A DNA stretch of 17,301 nt from Chrysiogenales bacterium (GTDB taxonomy: Bacteria > Acidobacteriota > Aminicenantia > UBA2199): contig SPCN01000013.1 in the NCBI GenBank assembly GCA_004525465.1, positions 1 through 17,301 of the forward strand, in the 5' to 3' direction. Positions 8,155-16,651 of this stretch are shown here, piece after piece. A program made the position numbers and the translations under genes. Every line of letters starts with the position of its first letter. The first letter of the stretch is position 1. The notes under the pieces are model-generated. The model had not been told where the DNA came from and made no database searches. It saw only the letters and a list, made by a program, of their open reading frames with translations.

Positions 8155-8184
8155 TTTACAAGAAACAGCCAAACATGATAAAAT
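8155..8184 (+). promoter_or_regulatory. Promoter of the glutamate dehydrogenase gene
   Basis: The -35 is TTTACA (8155-8160) and the -10 is TAAAAT (8179-8184), with an 18-nt spacer. Each box has 5 of 6 consensus bases, and a TG at 8176-8177 gives an extended -10 motif. The start would fall near 8191, leaving a leader of about 34 nt that ends with AGGAGG (8211-8216), 8 nt before the ATG. Confidence 0.7.
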
Positions 8185-8224
8185 ACGGTTTAGCCAAAGT
8201 AACTACAAAAAGGAGGTATGCACT

Positions 8225-9511
8225 ATGGCTGATAAATCATTCAACGCTTTCACAATGGCCCAGCAACAATTCGATAATGTTGCCGAGAAACTGGACCTGG
8301 ATCAGGCAACCAGAGACCTGTTGAGAACCCCGCTGAGAGAATATCACTTTTCCATCCCGATCAAAATGGACGACGGAACGGTCAAGATATTTCAGGGCTT
8401 TCGCGTGCAGCACAACGATTCCCGCGGCCCCTGCAAGGGCGGCATCCGCTTCCACCCCCAGGAGACCATTGATACGGTCAAGGCCCTGGCCACTTGGATG
8501 ACCTGGAAGTGCGCCGTGGTCGACATTCCGCTCGGCGGCGGTAAGGGCGGGGTAATTTGCGATCCTCATAACCTGTCCATGCGTGAGCAGGAGCAGATCT
8601 GCCGCGGCTGGGTCCGGCAAATCTCCCGTAATGTCGGCCCGTTGCAGGATGTCCCGGCTCCTGACGTCATGACCAATGCCCAGCATATGATCTGGATGAT
8701 GGACGAATATGAAAAACTGACCGGAGCCAAATATCCCGGCTTCATCACCGGCAAGCCGGTCGGCATGGGGGGCTCCCTGGGCCGCACCGAAGCCACCGGA
8801 TTCGGTGTCGTTTACACCCTGCGCGAAGCGCTGAATGAATTGGGCATAGACATCAAGACCACCAGCGCCTCTTTCCAGGGATTCGGCAATGTTTCGCAAT
8901 ATGCCGTCAAGCTATTCCAGGAATACGGCGGCAAAGCGGTTTGCGTTTCCTGCTGGGACCAGAAAGAAAACAAGTCCTTTTCATTTATAAAAAAAAGCGG
9001 CATCGATCTTGAGCAGCTGCTCAGCATCACCGACAAGTTCGGCGGCATCGACAAGGGCAAAGCCAAGGAGCTGGGCTACGAAGTGGCCGACTCCGAGGCC
9101 TGGATTAAGCAGGAAGTCGACATTCTGATCCCATCGGCCCTTGAGAACCAGATCAATGCCGAAACCGTCGAAAGAATCTCCGACAAAGTGAAAATAATCG
9201 TCGAAGGGGCCAACGGCCCGACAACTCCGGAAGCCGACCAGGTGTTAGAGAAAAGAAACATTTTTGTCATCCCCGATTTCCTGGCCAATGCCGGCGGGGT
9301 CACCTGCAGCTACTTTGAACAGGTCCAGTGCAACATGAACTACTTCTGGACCAAGGAAGAGGTCCTGAGCAAGCTGGACAACATCATGACCTCGGCTTTC
9401 CACGCGGTGTACGGCTTGGCCGTGAAGAAAAAAGTTTTCATGCGCGACGCTGCCTACATGATCGCCGTTTCCCGCGTCGCCGAAGCATGCAAGCTGAGAG
9501 GCTGGGTATAA
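8225..9511 (+). CDS. Glutamate dehydrogenase (Glu/Leu/Phe/Val dehydrogenase family)
   Basis: Catalyses reversible oxidative deamination of glutamate to 2-oxoglutarate and ammonia in the cytoplasm, linking nitrogen and carbon metabolism. At 428 residues it is the short, hexameric bacterial/archaeal type. The substrate and catalytic residues are visible by comparison with characterised family members: Lys71 in GPCKGGIRFHP, Lys95 in WMTWK, Lys107 in PLGGGKGG and Asp147 in PAPDVMT. The Rossmann domain begins at FQGFGNVSQYA (217-227), and the C-terminal PDFLANAGGV is typical. The residues after the second Rossmann strand (VSCWDQKEN) do not match a familiar NAD or NADP pattern, so the cofactor is left open. 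The start has AGGAGG 8 nt upstream, and a better-placed ATG at 8218 is out of frame. It has its own promoter and terminator, so it is probably monocistronic. Confidence 0.95.
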   Translation: MADKSFNAFTMAQQQFDNVAEKLDLDQATRDLLRTPLREYHFSIPIKMDDGTVKIFQGFRVQHNDSRGPCKGGIRFHPQETIDTVKALATWMTWKCAVVDIPLGGGKGGVICDPHNLSMREQEQICRGWVRQISRNVGPLQDVPAPDVMTNAQHMIWMMDEYEKLTGAKYPGFITGKPVGMGGSLGRTEATGFGVVYTLREALNELGIDIKTTSASFQGFGNVSQYAVKLFQEYGGKAVCVSCWDQKENKSFSFIKKSGIDLEQLLSITDKFGGIDKGKAKELGYEVADSEAWIKQEVDILIPSALENQINAETVERISDKVKIIVEGANGPTTPEADQVLEKRNIFVIPDFLANAGGVTCSYFEQVQCNMNYFWTKEEVLSKLDNIMTSAFHAVYGLAVKKKVFMRDAAYMIAVSRVAEACKLRGWV

Positions 9512-9528
9512 TTAATTGTTAGGTTAAG

Positions 9529-9562
9529 CAGGGGGTGTCGCAAAAGCACCCCCTGTTTTTTT
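9529..9562 (+). terminator. Intrinsic terminator after the glutamate dehydrogenase gene
   Basis: A perfect 9-bp stem, CAGGGGGTG (9529-9537) with CACCCCCTG (9547-9555), encloses a 9-nt loop and is followed at once by seven T (9556-9562). It is the strongest terminator in the window. The next gene's Shine-Dalgarno begins only 9 nt after the T-run. Confidence 0.93.
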
Positions 9563-9584
9563 AGGGGCAAGGGAGGCAATTAAA

Positions 9585-12500
9585 ATGGCGGATCAGCAAA
9601 ATTCGGTCGACAAATTACTCAACGATATGCGGGAAAGGGCCAAGGAATTGAATTGTCTTTACCAGATCGAAGAACTTCTGACCAAGACCCACTTGCCCCT
9701 GGCCGAAATTTTCAAGCAGATCATCCAAACTGTCCCTTCCGGATACCAATTTCCCGATATTTGTCAAGTTAAAATCATATACGATGGCATTGCTTACCAA
9801 ACTCCAAATTTCCAGTCTTCCATGCGAACCCAAAATATCCCCATCAAAGTGGAAGAAAGTGTCGCCGGCAGTATTGAGGTTTCCTATACTAGAGAGGTCC
9901 CGCAAACGGAAAACAGCTACTTCCTCAAGGAAGAACACAAACTGCTCAACACCATCGCCGAACGCATTGGCCGCACCATCCTGCACTTGAAACTGGAAAA
10001 GGTTTCCAAGGAATGGCAAACGGCAAAAAAAGACCTCAGTGAAAAAAACAAAAAAGAGTGGATGGTGATCATTGATCTGCTGCGCAACACCGACCAGAAT
10101 CTGTATTTCCACTTGGGCCGGAAAATGATTTATTATCTCTTTTGGAACGGGGTGAAGGAAGCCAAAGAGCTGCTGAAATCACTGAGCAGAGACCAGGCCG
10201 CCAGCCAGACAGAAATGAGCGACGATGTTAACCGGCCAAGTCAAAAGAAATCACATTTGGAAACGCTGGCCCTGGGGGACGAAACTTTTAAAATCGCCGC
10301 CAAATATCTCACTGGCCAGGAAATACTGACCCGCTTGCAAAAATGGATCCAGGAGGAAAAGGCCAGTTTTCTGATACGAACCATCAATAATATCGACCTG
10401 CCTTTGGCGGAAATCATCAACGTCATTACCCAGTTCCACTATATTACCGGGGGCAATTACGACCTGTCGGAACCCACGGAAAAAGGGCTGCGCGTATCGC
10501 TGATTCGCCGTTTTTTTTCGGATCAATTGGAATTCATCACCGTCGCCAAAAACCATATCGAGGTACGTCACTTTTACGATTTGATTCAAAGGATCATTTA
10601 CCCGCTCAACGGCTATGGACGATTGGGCGGAAAAAGCGCCGGCTTGTTTCTGGCCCAACAAATATTGACCAAACCAGGCGAACATTCAGAGGCTCTGGCC
10701 AATCTGAAATTTCCCAAAACCTGGTATATTTCCACCGATACCACCCAACATTTTCTTGATTACAACAATCTGGAAGAGGTGGTGGAACAAAAATACAAGG
10801 AGATCGACCAGATACGCCTCGAATATCAAAATGTGATCCAACTTTTAAAGAACTCTCATTTCCCGCCAGAAATTATAAAAGGATTGTCGGTGGCGCTGGA
10901 TGACCTGGGCGACAAGCCCTTGATCGTACGCAGTTCAAGTCTCCTTGAAGATCGTATGGGTACTGCTTTTTCGGGAAAATATAAAAGCCTTTTCCTGGCC
11001 AATAAGGGAAGCAAAAGTGAAAAGCTGGAGGCTTTGACCGACGCCATCGCTGAGGTTTATGCATCTATATTCAGTCCCGATCCGATCGAATACCGCGTGG
11101 AAAGGGGTCTCCTGGATTTCCATGAAGAAATGGGCATCATGATCCAGGAAGTAGTGGGAGAAAAGGTTGGCGATTACTTTTTCCCTGCTTATGCCGGGGT
11201 CGCCTTCAGCAACAATGAATTCCGCTGGTCGCCGCGGATCAAGAGGGAAGACGGCCTGGCCCGGATCGTCCCCGGCCTGGGCACCCGGGCCGTGGACCGG
11301 GTAAGCGACGATTACCCTGTATTGATATCTCCGGGAATTCCCAACCTGCGCGTCAACGTTACCGCCGAAGATACCATGCGATATTCTCCCAAGCGCATAG
11401 ATGTCATCAACCTGAAAACCTGCACTTTTGAAACCAAGGGAATCCCGGCCCTTTTAAAAGAATGCGGCAGCGAATACCCCATTATAAATAAAATCGTCTC
11501 TATTTACGAAGATGACCATATTTATCCCCCTTCAGCCATCAACCTCGATTTCAACAAGCAAAATCTGTTCATTACTTTCGAAGGCCTGATCTCCCGCACC
11601 CCGTTTGTCAAACAACTGCAAACCATGCTTACAACATTGCAGGAAAAAATGGGTACCCCGGTGGACATCGAGTTCGCTGCGGATGGAAAAAATCTGTATC
11701 TACTGCAATGCCGGCCGCAAAGTTCAACGGCCGGGAACGTGGCCAGCGCCATACCCAGGGATATCGCCCCGGACCGCGTTATTTTTTCGGCAAACCGCTA
11801 CGTTTCCAACGGCAAATTGCCGGACATCACGCATATTGTTTATGTCGATCCCGACAAGTACAGCCAACTGAAAAAAAACGAAGAGATGATGGAGATCGGG
11901 CGGGCAATTGGAAAACTCAACAGTTTGCTTCCCAAGCGGCAGTTCGTTCTGATGGGACCGGGTCGCTGGGGCAGCCGCGGCGATATCAAACTGGGAGTTC
12001 CGGTCACCTATTCGGATTTCAACAATACCGCCGCTTTAATTGAAATCGCCCGGAAAAAAGGCAACTACGTGCCTGAATTGTCATTCGGCACCCATTTTTT
12101 CCAAGATCTGGTTGAAGCGTCGATACGTTACATCCCATTGTATCCCGATGATCCGGGCATAGAATTCAATGAAAAATTTCTCCTTGATTCACAAAATTAT
12201 TTGCCCGATATCTTGCCTGAATTTGCCGCCCTTGCCGATACGATCCATGTGATCGACGTTCCCCAGATCACGGGCGGGAAGGTTTTGCGGATATTAATGA
12301 ACGCTGAACTTGTCGAAGCCCTTGGTTTTCTGGCTACACCGGACTCGGTTTCCGACCTTGCCCAAGACAAAAAGGGGCCTATGGAAGCCGCCAGCGACGA
12401 TCATTGGCACTGGCGCCTGCGCATGGCCGAAAGAATGGCCGATCTGGTGGATGGTGCTCGTTTTGGCGTCAAGGCCATGTACGTGTTCGGCAGCACCAAG

Positions 12501-12767
12501 AACGCCACCGCAGGCCCCGGGAGCGACATCGATCTCCTGATCCATTTTCAGGGTTCTGAAAATCAAAAGCAGCAGCTGGTTCTATGGCTGGAAGGCTGGA
12601 GCCTGTGTCTTGCCGAAATTAATTTTTCCCGAACCGGATACCATTCCGACGGTTTGCTCGATTACCACCTGTTAACCGATGAAGATATTGCCAAAAAAAC
12701 CAGCTACGCTGTAAAAATCGGGGCGGTCACCGATGCGGCCCGGCCCTTGACCCTTAAAGCGCAATAA
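9585..12767 (+). CDS. Sensor / ATP-grasp (PPDK_N-like) / nucleotidyltransferase fusion protein
   Basis: Large cytoplasmic protein (1060 residues) of unknown reaction. The N-terminus (about 1-150) resembles the GAF-like input domain often found before histidine kinases (ELNCLYQIEELL then repeated acidic-aromatic strands). A helical linker (about 155-335) follows. Then comes a PPDK_N-type ATP-grasp domain (about 337-715) with GYGRLGGKSAG (Lys350), VRSSSLLED (Arg449), an AFSGKY loop and the closing LLQCRPQ (707-713). Next is a module with GPGRWGS (791-797) and GTHFFQ (835-840), shared with the 999-residue protein on the other strand. The C-terminus is a minimal nucleotidyltransferase: GS (969-970) and SDID (980-983), with Glu1011 a possible third carboxylate. 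No phosphohistidine or PEP-binding barrel domain is seen, so it is not PEP synthase or PPDK. GGGAGG (9571-9576) sits 8 nt before the ATG. The gene converges with the metallophosphoesterase gene, 10 nt between stops. Confidence 0.85.
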   Translation: MADQQNSVDKLLNDMRERAKELNCLYQIEELLTKTHLPLAEIFKQIIQTVPSGYQFPDICQVKIIYDGIAYQTPNFQSSMRTQNIPIKVEESVAGSIEVSYTREVPQTENSYFLKEEHKLLNTIAERIGRTILHLKLEKVSKEWQTAKKDLSEKNKKEWMVIIDLLRNTDQNLYFHLGRKMIYYLFWNGVKEAKELLKSLSRDQAASQTEMSDDVNRPSQKKSHLETLALGDETFKIAAKYLTGQEILTRLQKWIQEEKASFLIRTINNIDLPLAEIINVITQFHYITGGNYDLSEPTEKGLRVSLIRRFFSDQLEFITVAKNHIEVRHFYDLIQRIIYPLNGYGRLGGKSAGLFLAQQILTKPGEHSEALANLKFPKTWYISTDTTQHFLDYNNLEEVVEQKYKEIDQIRLEYQNVIQLLKNSHFPPEIIKGLSVALDDLGDKPLIVRSSSLLEDRMGTAFSGKYKSLFLANKGSKSEKLEALTDAIAEVYASIFSPDPIEYRVERGLLDFHEEMGIMIQEVVGEKVGDYFFPAYAGVAFSNNEFRWSPRIKREDGLARIVPGLGTRAVDRVSDDYPVLISPGIPNLRVNVTAEDTMRYSPKRIDVINLKTCTFETKGIPALLKECGSEYPIINKIVSIYEDDHIYPPSAINLDFNKQNLFITFEGLISRTPFVKQLQTMLTTLQEKMGTPVDIEFAADGKNLYLLQCRPQSSTAGNVASAIPRDIAPDRVIFSANRYVSNGKLPDITHIVYVDPDKYSQLKKNEEMMEIGRAIGKLNSLLPKRQFVLMGPGRWGSRGDIKLGVPVTYSDFNNTAALIEIARKKGNYVPELSFGTHFFQDLVEASIRYIPLYPDDPGIEFNEKFLLDSQNYLPDILPEFAALADTIHVIDVPQITGGKVLRILMNAELVEALGFLATPDSVSDLAQDKKGPMEAASDDHWHWRLRMAERMADLVDGARFGVKAMYVFGSTKNATAGPGSDIDLLIHFQGSENQKQQLVLWLEGWSLCLAEINFSRTGYHSDGLLDYHLLTDEDIAKKTSYAVKIGAVTDAARPLTLKAQ

Positions 12768-12777
12768 GCGAATAATA

Positions 12778-13647
12778 TCAGAGCAGCCTGCGGATCGCTT
12801 GGCTGGGATCCTGGGGATCAAAAAAAACTACTGCCAATTCCGGACCGTCATGGGCCGCTGAAAAGCAGAATGTCCGGCCGCTCCTCTCCTGCCAGGACCC
12901 GGTCAAGCGGGCCGATTCGTGCACATGGCCGTGCAGAGTGACCAGGGGCTGACGGGCTTCGATGAAGCGCCTGATGGCAATGCTACCTACATGGACATCC
13001 AAAGGGGCGTTGTCGACCTGGCGGCCGTCTAGCGCCGCCCGGTCCAGGCGGGTTTGGTATGGGGGGGAGTGGAAAAGAAAAATGGCCCGGTCCAGCGGGT
13101 CGTTGCCAACGAGTTTTTCCAGGTCTTCGAGAATGGTGGGGAATCCTTCTTCTTCCTCGGGAACAGCGATGCTGAACCGACCTTCCTCGGGAGGGATGCA
13201 GCCCGGGTCGACGAAACGGGAGACATCGTAGCGCTCCCAGTCCTTCAGGGCGAACGGGGTGGGCGGCACGCAGGAATACCCGTAAACCGCATAAGGACCC
13301 CACATGGCCTTGCGGAAATGCAGGTATTCCCAAAGGCCTTCTTTCTCATACAGGCGAAACGCGGCTTCTCCACTGCGGGGATCATCGTTGCCCAGGATCA
13401 GGAAAAAGCGCGGATAGTCCGCACCCAGGGCCTGGCGCAGCTCCCGCAGCCTGGGCAGCAGGAATTCATCGAGGAAATCGCCAGGGCTGCAGTTGTTGTT
13501 GCCGAACAGCAGAGAGCCCGAAGGTAAAAGGTCGCCGCCCAGGAAAACGGCATCGGGGTGCTCTTCATGGATGAGCGAAAAGAGCTTTAGAAAACGGTCT
13601 TCACGGCCATGCAGATCACTGACAAACACAAACGGATGACCGCTCAT
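12778..13647 (-). CDS. Calcineurin-like metallophosphoesterase
   Basis: Predicted cytoplasmic two-metal phosphoesterase of 289 residues. The metal-binding series is complete and in order: D-x-H in VSDLHG (D11, H13), GGD (D39), GNDD (N87, with Asp where many relatives have His), H193 in LFHSPPY, and GHVH (H241, H243). The substrate is unknown; relatives cleave phosphomonoesters, cyclic nucleotides or nucleic acids. There is no signal peptide. The ATG lies only 4 nt after the stop of the 999-residue ATP-grasp gene, with no strong Shine-Dalgarno of its own, so translation is probably coupled and both act in one process. A plausible guess is that it removes a phosphate or nucleotide added by that partner, but nothing in the sequence shows this. 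Confidence 0.88.
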   Translation of the reverse strand: MSGHPFVFVSDLHGREDRFLKLFSLIHEEHPDAVFLGGDLLPSGSLLFGNNNCSPGDFLDEFLLPRLRELRQALGADYPRFFLILGNDDPRSGEAAFRLYEKEGLWEYLHFRKAMWGPYAVYGYSCVPPTPFALKDWERYDVSRFVDPGCIPPEEGRFSIAVPEEEEGFPTILEDLEKLVGNDPLDRAIFLFHSPPYQTRLDRAALDGRQVDNAPLDVHVGSIAIRRFIEARQPLVTLHGHVHESARLTGSWQERSGRTFCFSAAHDGPELAVVFFDPQDPSQAIRRLL

Positions 13648-13651
13648 TTAC

Positions 13652-16651
13652 TCAAAGCGCCGGGAGTACGGGCTTTAAAATCACACCTTGGCTTTTACGG
13701 CCATCGATCCTAACCGTAATTGGCTGCGGCAAACAGACATGCTTCAAGAATGTGGTTTCAGCGGTTACGGGCAGCGTTTCCAGCCAGGTCCAATCAATGA
13801 ACCCATGGGCGCGATCCAGGGGAACCGTAAAATAGCCGATACGCAAAGAGGTCATGTTTTGAAAAAAATGCGATCCTTGCGAGGGATCCACGTTCATATT
13901 GGGCAAGCTCGCCTCGACCACAACCTTTACGCCGCTGATCTGGCTCCACTTTACCGGAATACCCAGCCAGGGGTCGGTGCTTCCCCAACGCCCGGGGCCT
14001 ATCAGCAAGTATGGGGTGCCCGCTTGCTGCAGGCTTGAATTGAATTTTCCGACATCTACAGCGATTTGCGGATTTTTAGCGGCGTCGAACCCATCGGGCT
14101 TCACAAACACGATATCGCGAATGGTTTGCGAAATACCGTTCCCTAAAACCCGGTCGCTGAAACAGAAAGCCACTTCTTTCTGCTGGTCGTCCAATTCCAC
14201 TTTCACAAGTTCATCCTGAACGACCAGAGGTCTGACCTGCAGGATGCTGAACTGACCGGGAAGTGCATTTTGGGCATCAAGAATCGCCGCAAATTCCATC
14301 TCGACCGCGCAATTCATGGCTTCACTGCTCAATTTCAGCAGGTCGATCAGTATCTTGGCCAAGGGAAAAACATCATTTTTCAAAATGTGGGCAAAATTGA
14401 CGATCCTTGGTCCAGAAAAACTGATGCCATCATAAACGGCGTCATTTTCCCGCGAATAAGTTGAGGCCAGAAATTGCAAAACACCATCCGCTTCCGCCTT
14501 GTCTAACCCGAGTTTGACCAGATACTGGTCTTCTTCCAAAAAGGCGATCGAAGCCACATGATGCATGGCGATGGCATAAAAATCACGCTGGGAAAAATTG
14601 AACATATCCTTGACCGAAGTGAACTGCGGCAGGATGCCGGCGAAAGCCGGTGTGAACCTCAGGGAAACCCCGCCATCGACGACGGTTTTTCCGAGTCCCA
14701 GGGCAACATTGACCACACCATCTTCGGGCTTGGCCTGGCCGACCGGATAATAATTATAGGAACGGGCCACCCCGGAAAATTCGGGATAAAAACTTTCCCG
14801 GTACAATTTGCCCACTACCGGCTGTATAACCACCGCCATTTTTTCATCTTCAATGCGGTGCGGCGTGCTGTTGATATAGGATTTAGCCTGGCGGAAAAAA
14901 GTCGAGGCAAAAACAAACTTAATGGCGTTAATCAGGTTGAGGAAACGGATATCGTCGCCAGCCTGGTCGTTGGGAAGCATTTTTGTGGCATAGATGCCGG
15001 CAAAAGGCTGATACAAGGAATCTTCCAGTAAACTTGAAGAACGCACAGCCAGGGGGACTTTGACATTTTTTATGAAATCGCGCAGATCGCCGACTATTTT
15101 GCCGGGTAAACTGGCTTTGATGAAAAGGTTGGCCATATGACTATCGGAATGGTCGGCAACCGCAGCAGGCAGCAAATCGTTCTCTTTAATAAAATCATCG
15201 AACACATCGGTCCCCAGCACAACGGTACGGGGTATGGAAACAGTCACGCCTGGATATTTCCCCGAATCAAAATATTTCACCAGTATCCGGTCCATGAAAG
15301 TTAGGCCGCGGGCTTTGCCGCCAATGGACCCGCTGCCGATCACGCTGAATTGAGAATAGTTTTCATGAAAAAAACGGGAATAGGTGACGATCGAACCGCG
15401 GCGGCTGGCGCTGCGGAAATCAGAAATGATCTTTTTTAAATCGCTGCCCAGAACGGCTCCGGGTTGGGGATCCTGAAGCAAATAGTTTTGCACCGCATCG
15501 GCCAGGGCAAATTCCGTCCTGGCCCGCAGCCAGCGGTCAAGATCGCCCCGGGCTAGGGCCACAGCCAGAACATCCTCCGGCAGACCGGTAAGCGCCTTGA
15601 ATAACTGATTGATATCAGCGATTCGCGTCTCATCCGCAGTCCGCGCATCGCTCAACACCAGGTCGCCAAAACCGAATGAAATCGATAAAAAATTACTCAG
15701 ATCACGCAGCAATGTAAATGAATTCTTTGATATGAACTTTATCCCGGCCTTGGCAGCCATCAATTCCGCTCCCGCATCGCTGGATTGCAACAAAATGGGG
15801 AGGTGGGGCTTATCGGCAAGGACTTTTTTCACAAAATGGATCCCGGCTTTTGGATTCACAACCTTGTTCCGGGGAAAACTGGCGTCGGTGATAATTCCCA
15901 GCAGGTTGTTTTTAAATTGCTCGAAAACCATTTCCGCTTCTTCGTAGGTCGTGGCCAAATGTACCCTGGGTCGGGCGTTTTGACGCAGAAGTTTTTGAGA
16001 AAAAGTCAGGTCTTCTTTAAGTAGATTCTCGGTCAAATTACGCAAAACCGAAAAGATAAGCGGCATATAGGAAGAATAAAAATCAATGGAATCTTCAATA
16101 AGCAAAATGTTTTGCACCCCGACAACCTGGGTGTCGTTGGCGGCATTTTTTCGGTCTTCAATGAATTGGATAATGCCCAATAATATATGCCCGTCTCCCT
16201 GCCACACAAATATCCGTTCCAGTACAGTACCGTCATCCATTTCCAAAAGGCGTTTCAGTTCCGGGGTATTATAGGCCAGACCGATCACAGGGAGTTCGGG
16301 TTCGATCTCTTTTACCTGACGGCCAAATGTAAAAGGATCCATATCGCCAAGCCGCATAACTGCGACAATCAGGTCGAATTTTTCAGTTTTTATCAATTTG
16401 AGGGCGTTTTCTCCCCCACTTACCCTGACAAAATGCGGAATATAACCCAAATTCCATTGCTGGTAGGTTTTTGAGAGCAATTCATGCAGTCGGCCATCTT
16501 CTTCCATCATGAAATAATCATAAAGACTGGCCACTAATAATAATTTTTTAACTTTATAGGGCATAAGTTTGTTTATATTATCAATTGGAAATTCATTGGA
16601 AATTGAAAAATCAGCCGTGCCGCCAAGCCGATCGCAAACAGAATTCGTCAA
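13652..16651 (-). CDS. Double-receiver / ATP-grasp (PPDK_N-like) protein
   Basis: Large cytoplasmic protein (999 residues). Receiver-like domain 1 (about 35-165) has the usual fold pattern, but the phosphoacceptor Asp is replaced by Val98 (AVMRLGDMD) and the acidic pair is missing, so it should not be phosphorylated. Receiver 2 (about 180-325) looks intact: E186/D187, D256 in IITDASFP, S290/S291 and K309. A helical linker leads to a PPDK_N-type ATP-grasp domain (about 435-810) with GSIGGKARGL (K446), VRSSSLLED (R537), FAGIY and ILQVRPL (803-809). The C-terminal module carries GPGRWGS (885-891) and GSHFFQ (926-931), as in the 1060-residue paralogue. No phosphohistidine swivel or PEP-barrel domain is seen. 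The start is TTG, chosen because AGGAGG (16657-16662) lies 5 nt upstream; the ATG at 16564 has none. It lies between an HD-GYP gene (71 nt upstream) and the metallophosphoesterase gene. Confidence 0.87.
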   Translation of the reverse strand: MTNSVCDRLGGTADFSISNEFPIDNINKLMPYKVKKLLLVASLYDYFMMEEDGRLHELLSKTYQQWNLGYIPHFVRVSGGENALKLIKTEKFDLIVAVMRLGDMDPFTFGRQVKEIEPELPVIGLAYNTPELKRLLEMDDGTVLERIFVWQGDGHILLGIIQFIEDRKNAANDTQVVGVQNILLIEDSIDFYSSYMPLIFSVLRNLTENLLKEDLTFSQKLLRQNARPRVHLATTYEEAEMVFEQFKNNLLGIITDASFPRNKVVNPKAGIHFVKKVLADKPHLPILLQSSDAGAELMAAKAGIKFISKNSFTLLRDLSNFLSISFGFGDLVLSDARTADETRIADINQLFKALTGLPEDVLAVALARGDLDRWLRARTEFALADAVQNYLLQDPQPGAVLGSDLKKIISDFRSASRRGSIVTYSRFFHENYSQFSVIGSGSIGGKARGLTFMDRILVKYFDSGKYPGVTVSIPRTVVLGTDVFDDFIKENDLLPAAVADHSDSHMANLFIKASLPGKIVGDLRDFIKNVKVPLAVRSSSLLEDSLYQPFAGIYATKMLPNDQAGDDIRFLNLINAIKFVFASTFFRQAKSYINSTPHRIEDEKMAVVIQPVVGKLYRESFYPEFSGVARSYNYYPVGQAKPEDGVVNVALGLGKTVVDGGVSLRFTPAFAGILPQFTSVKDMFNFSQRDFYAIAMHHVASIAFLEEDQYLVKLGLDKAEADGVLQFLASTYSRENDAVYDGISFSGPRIVNFAHILKNDVFPLAKILIDLLKLSSEAMNCAVEMEFAAILDAQNALPGQFSILQVRPLVVQDELVKVELDDQQKEVAFCFSDRVLGNGISQTIRDIVFVKPDGFDAAKNPQIAVDVGKFNSSLQQAGTPYLLIGPGRWGSTDPWLGIPVKWSQISGVKVVVEASLPNMNVDPSQGSHFFQNMTSLRIGYFTVPLDRAHGFIDWTWLETLPVTAETTFLKHVCLPQPITVRIDGRKSQGVILKPVLPAL

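Noticed and set aside
12962..13527. Plus-strand open frames opposite the metallophosphoesterase gene
   Set aside because: The minus strand encodes the full ordered set of metal-binding motifs; the plus-strand frames have none.
13688..15031. Plus-strand open frames opposite the double-receiver ATP-grasp gene
   Set aside because: No domain features or start signals; explained as shadows of the minus-strand gene.
9585..16651. Annotation of the two large proteins as PEP synthase or pyruvate phosphate dikinase
   Set aside because: Only the ATP-grasp (PPDK_N-like) part is present; the phosphohistidine motif (TCHAAI-like) and the PEP-binding barrel were not found in either.
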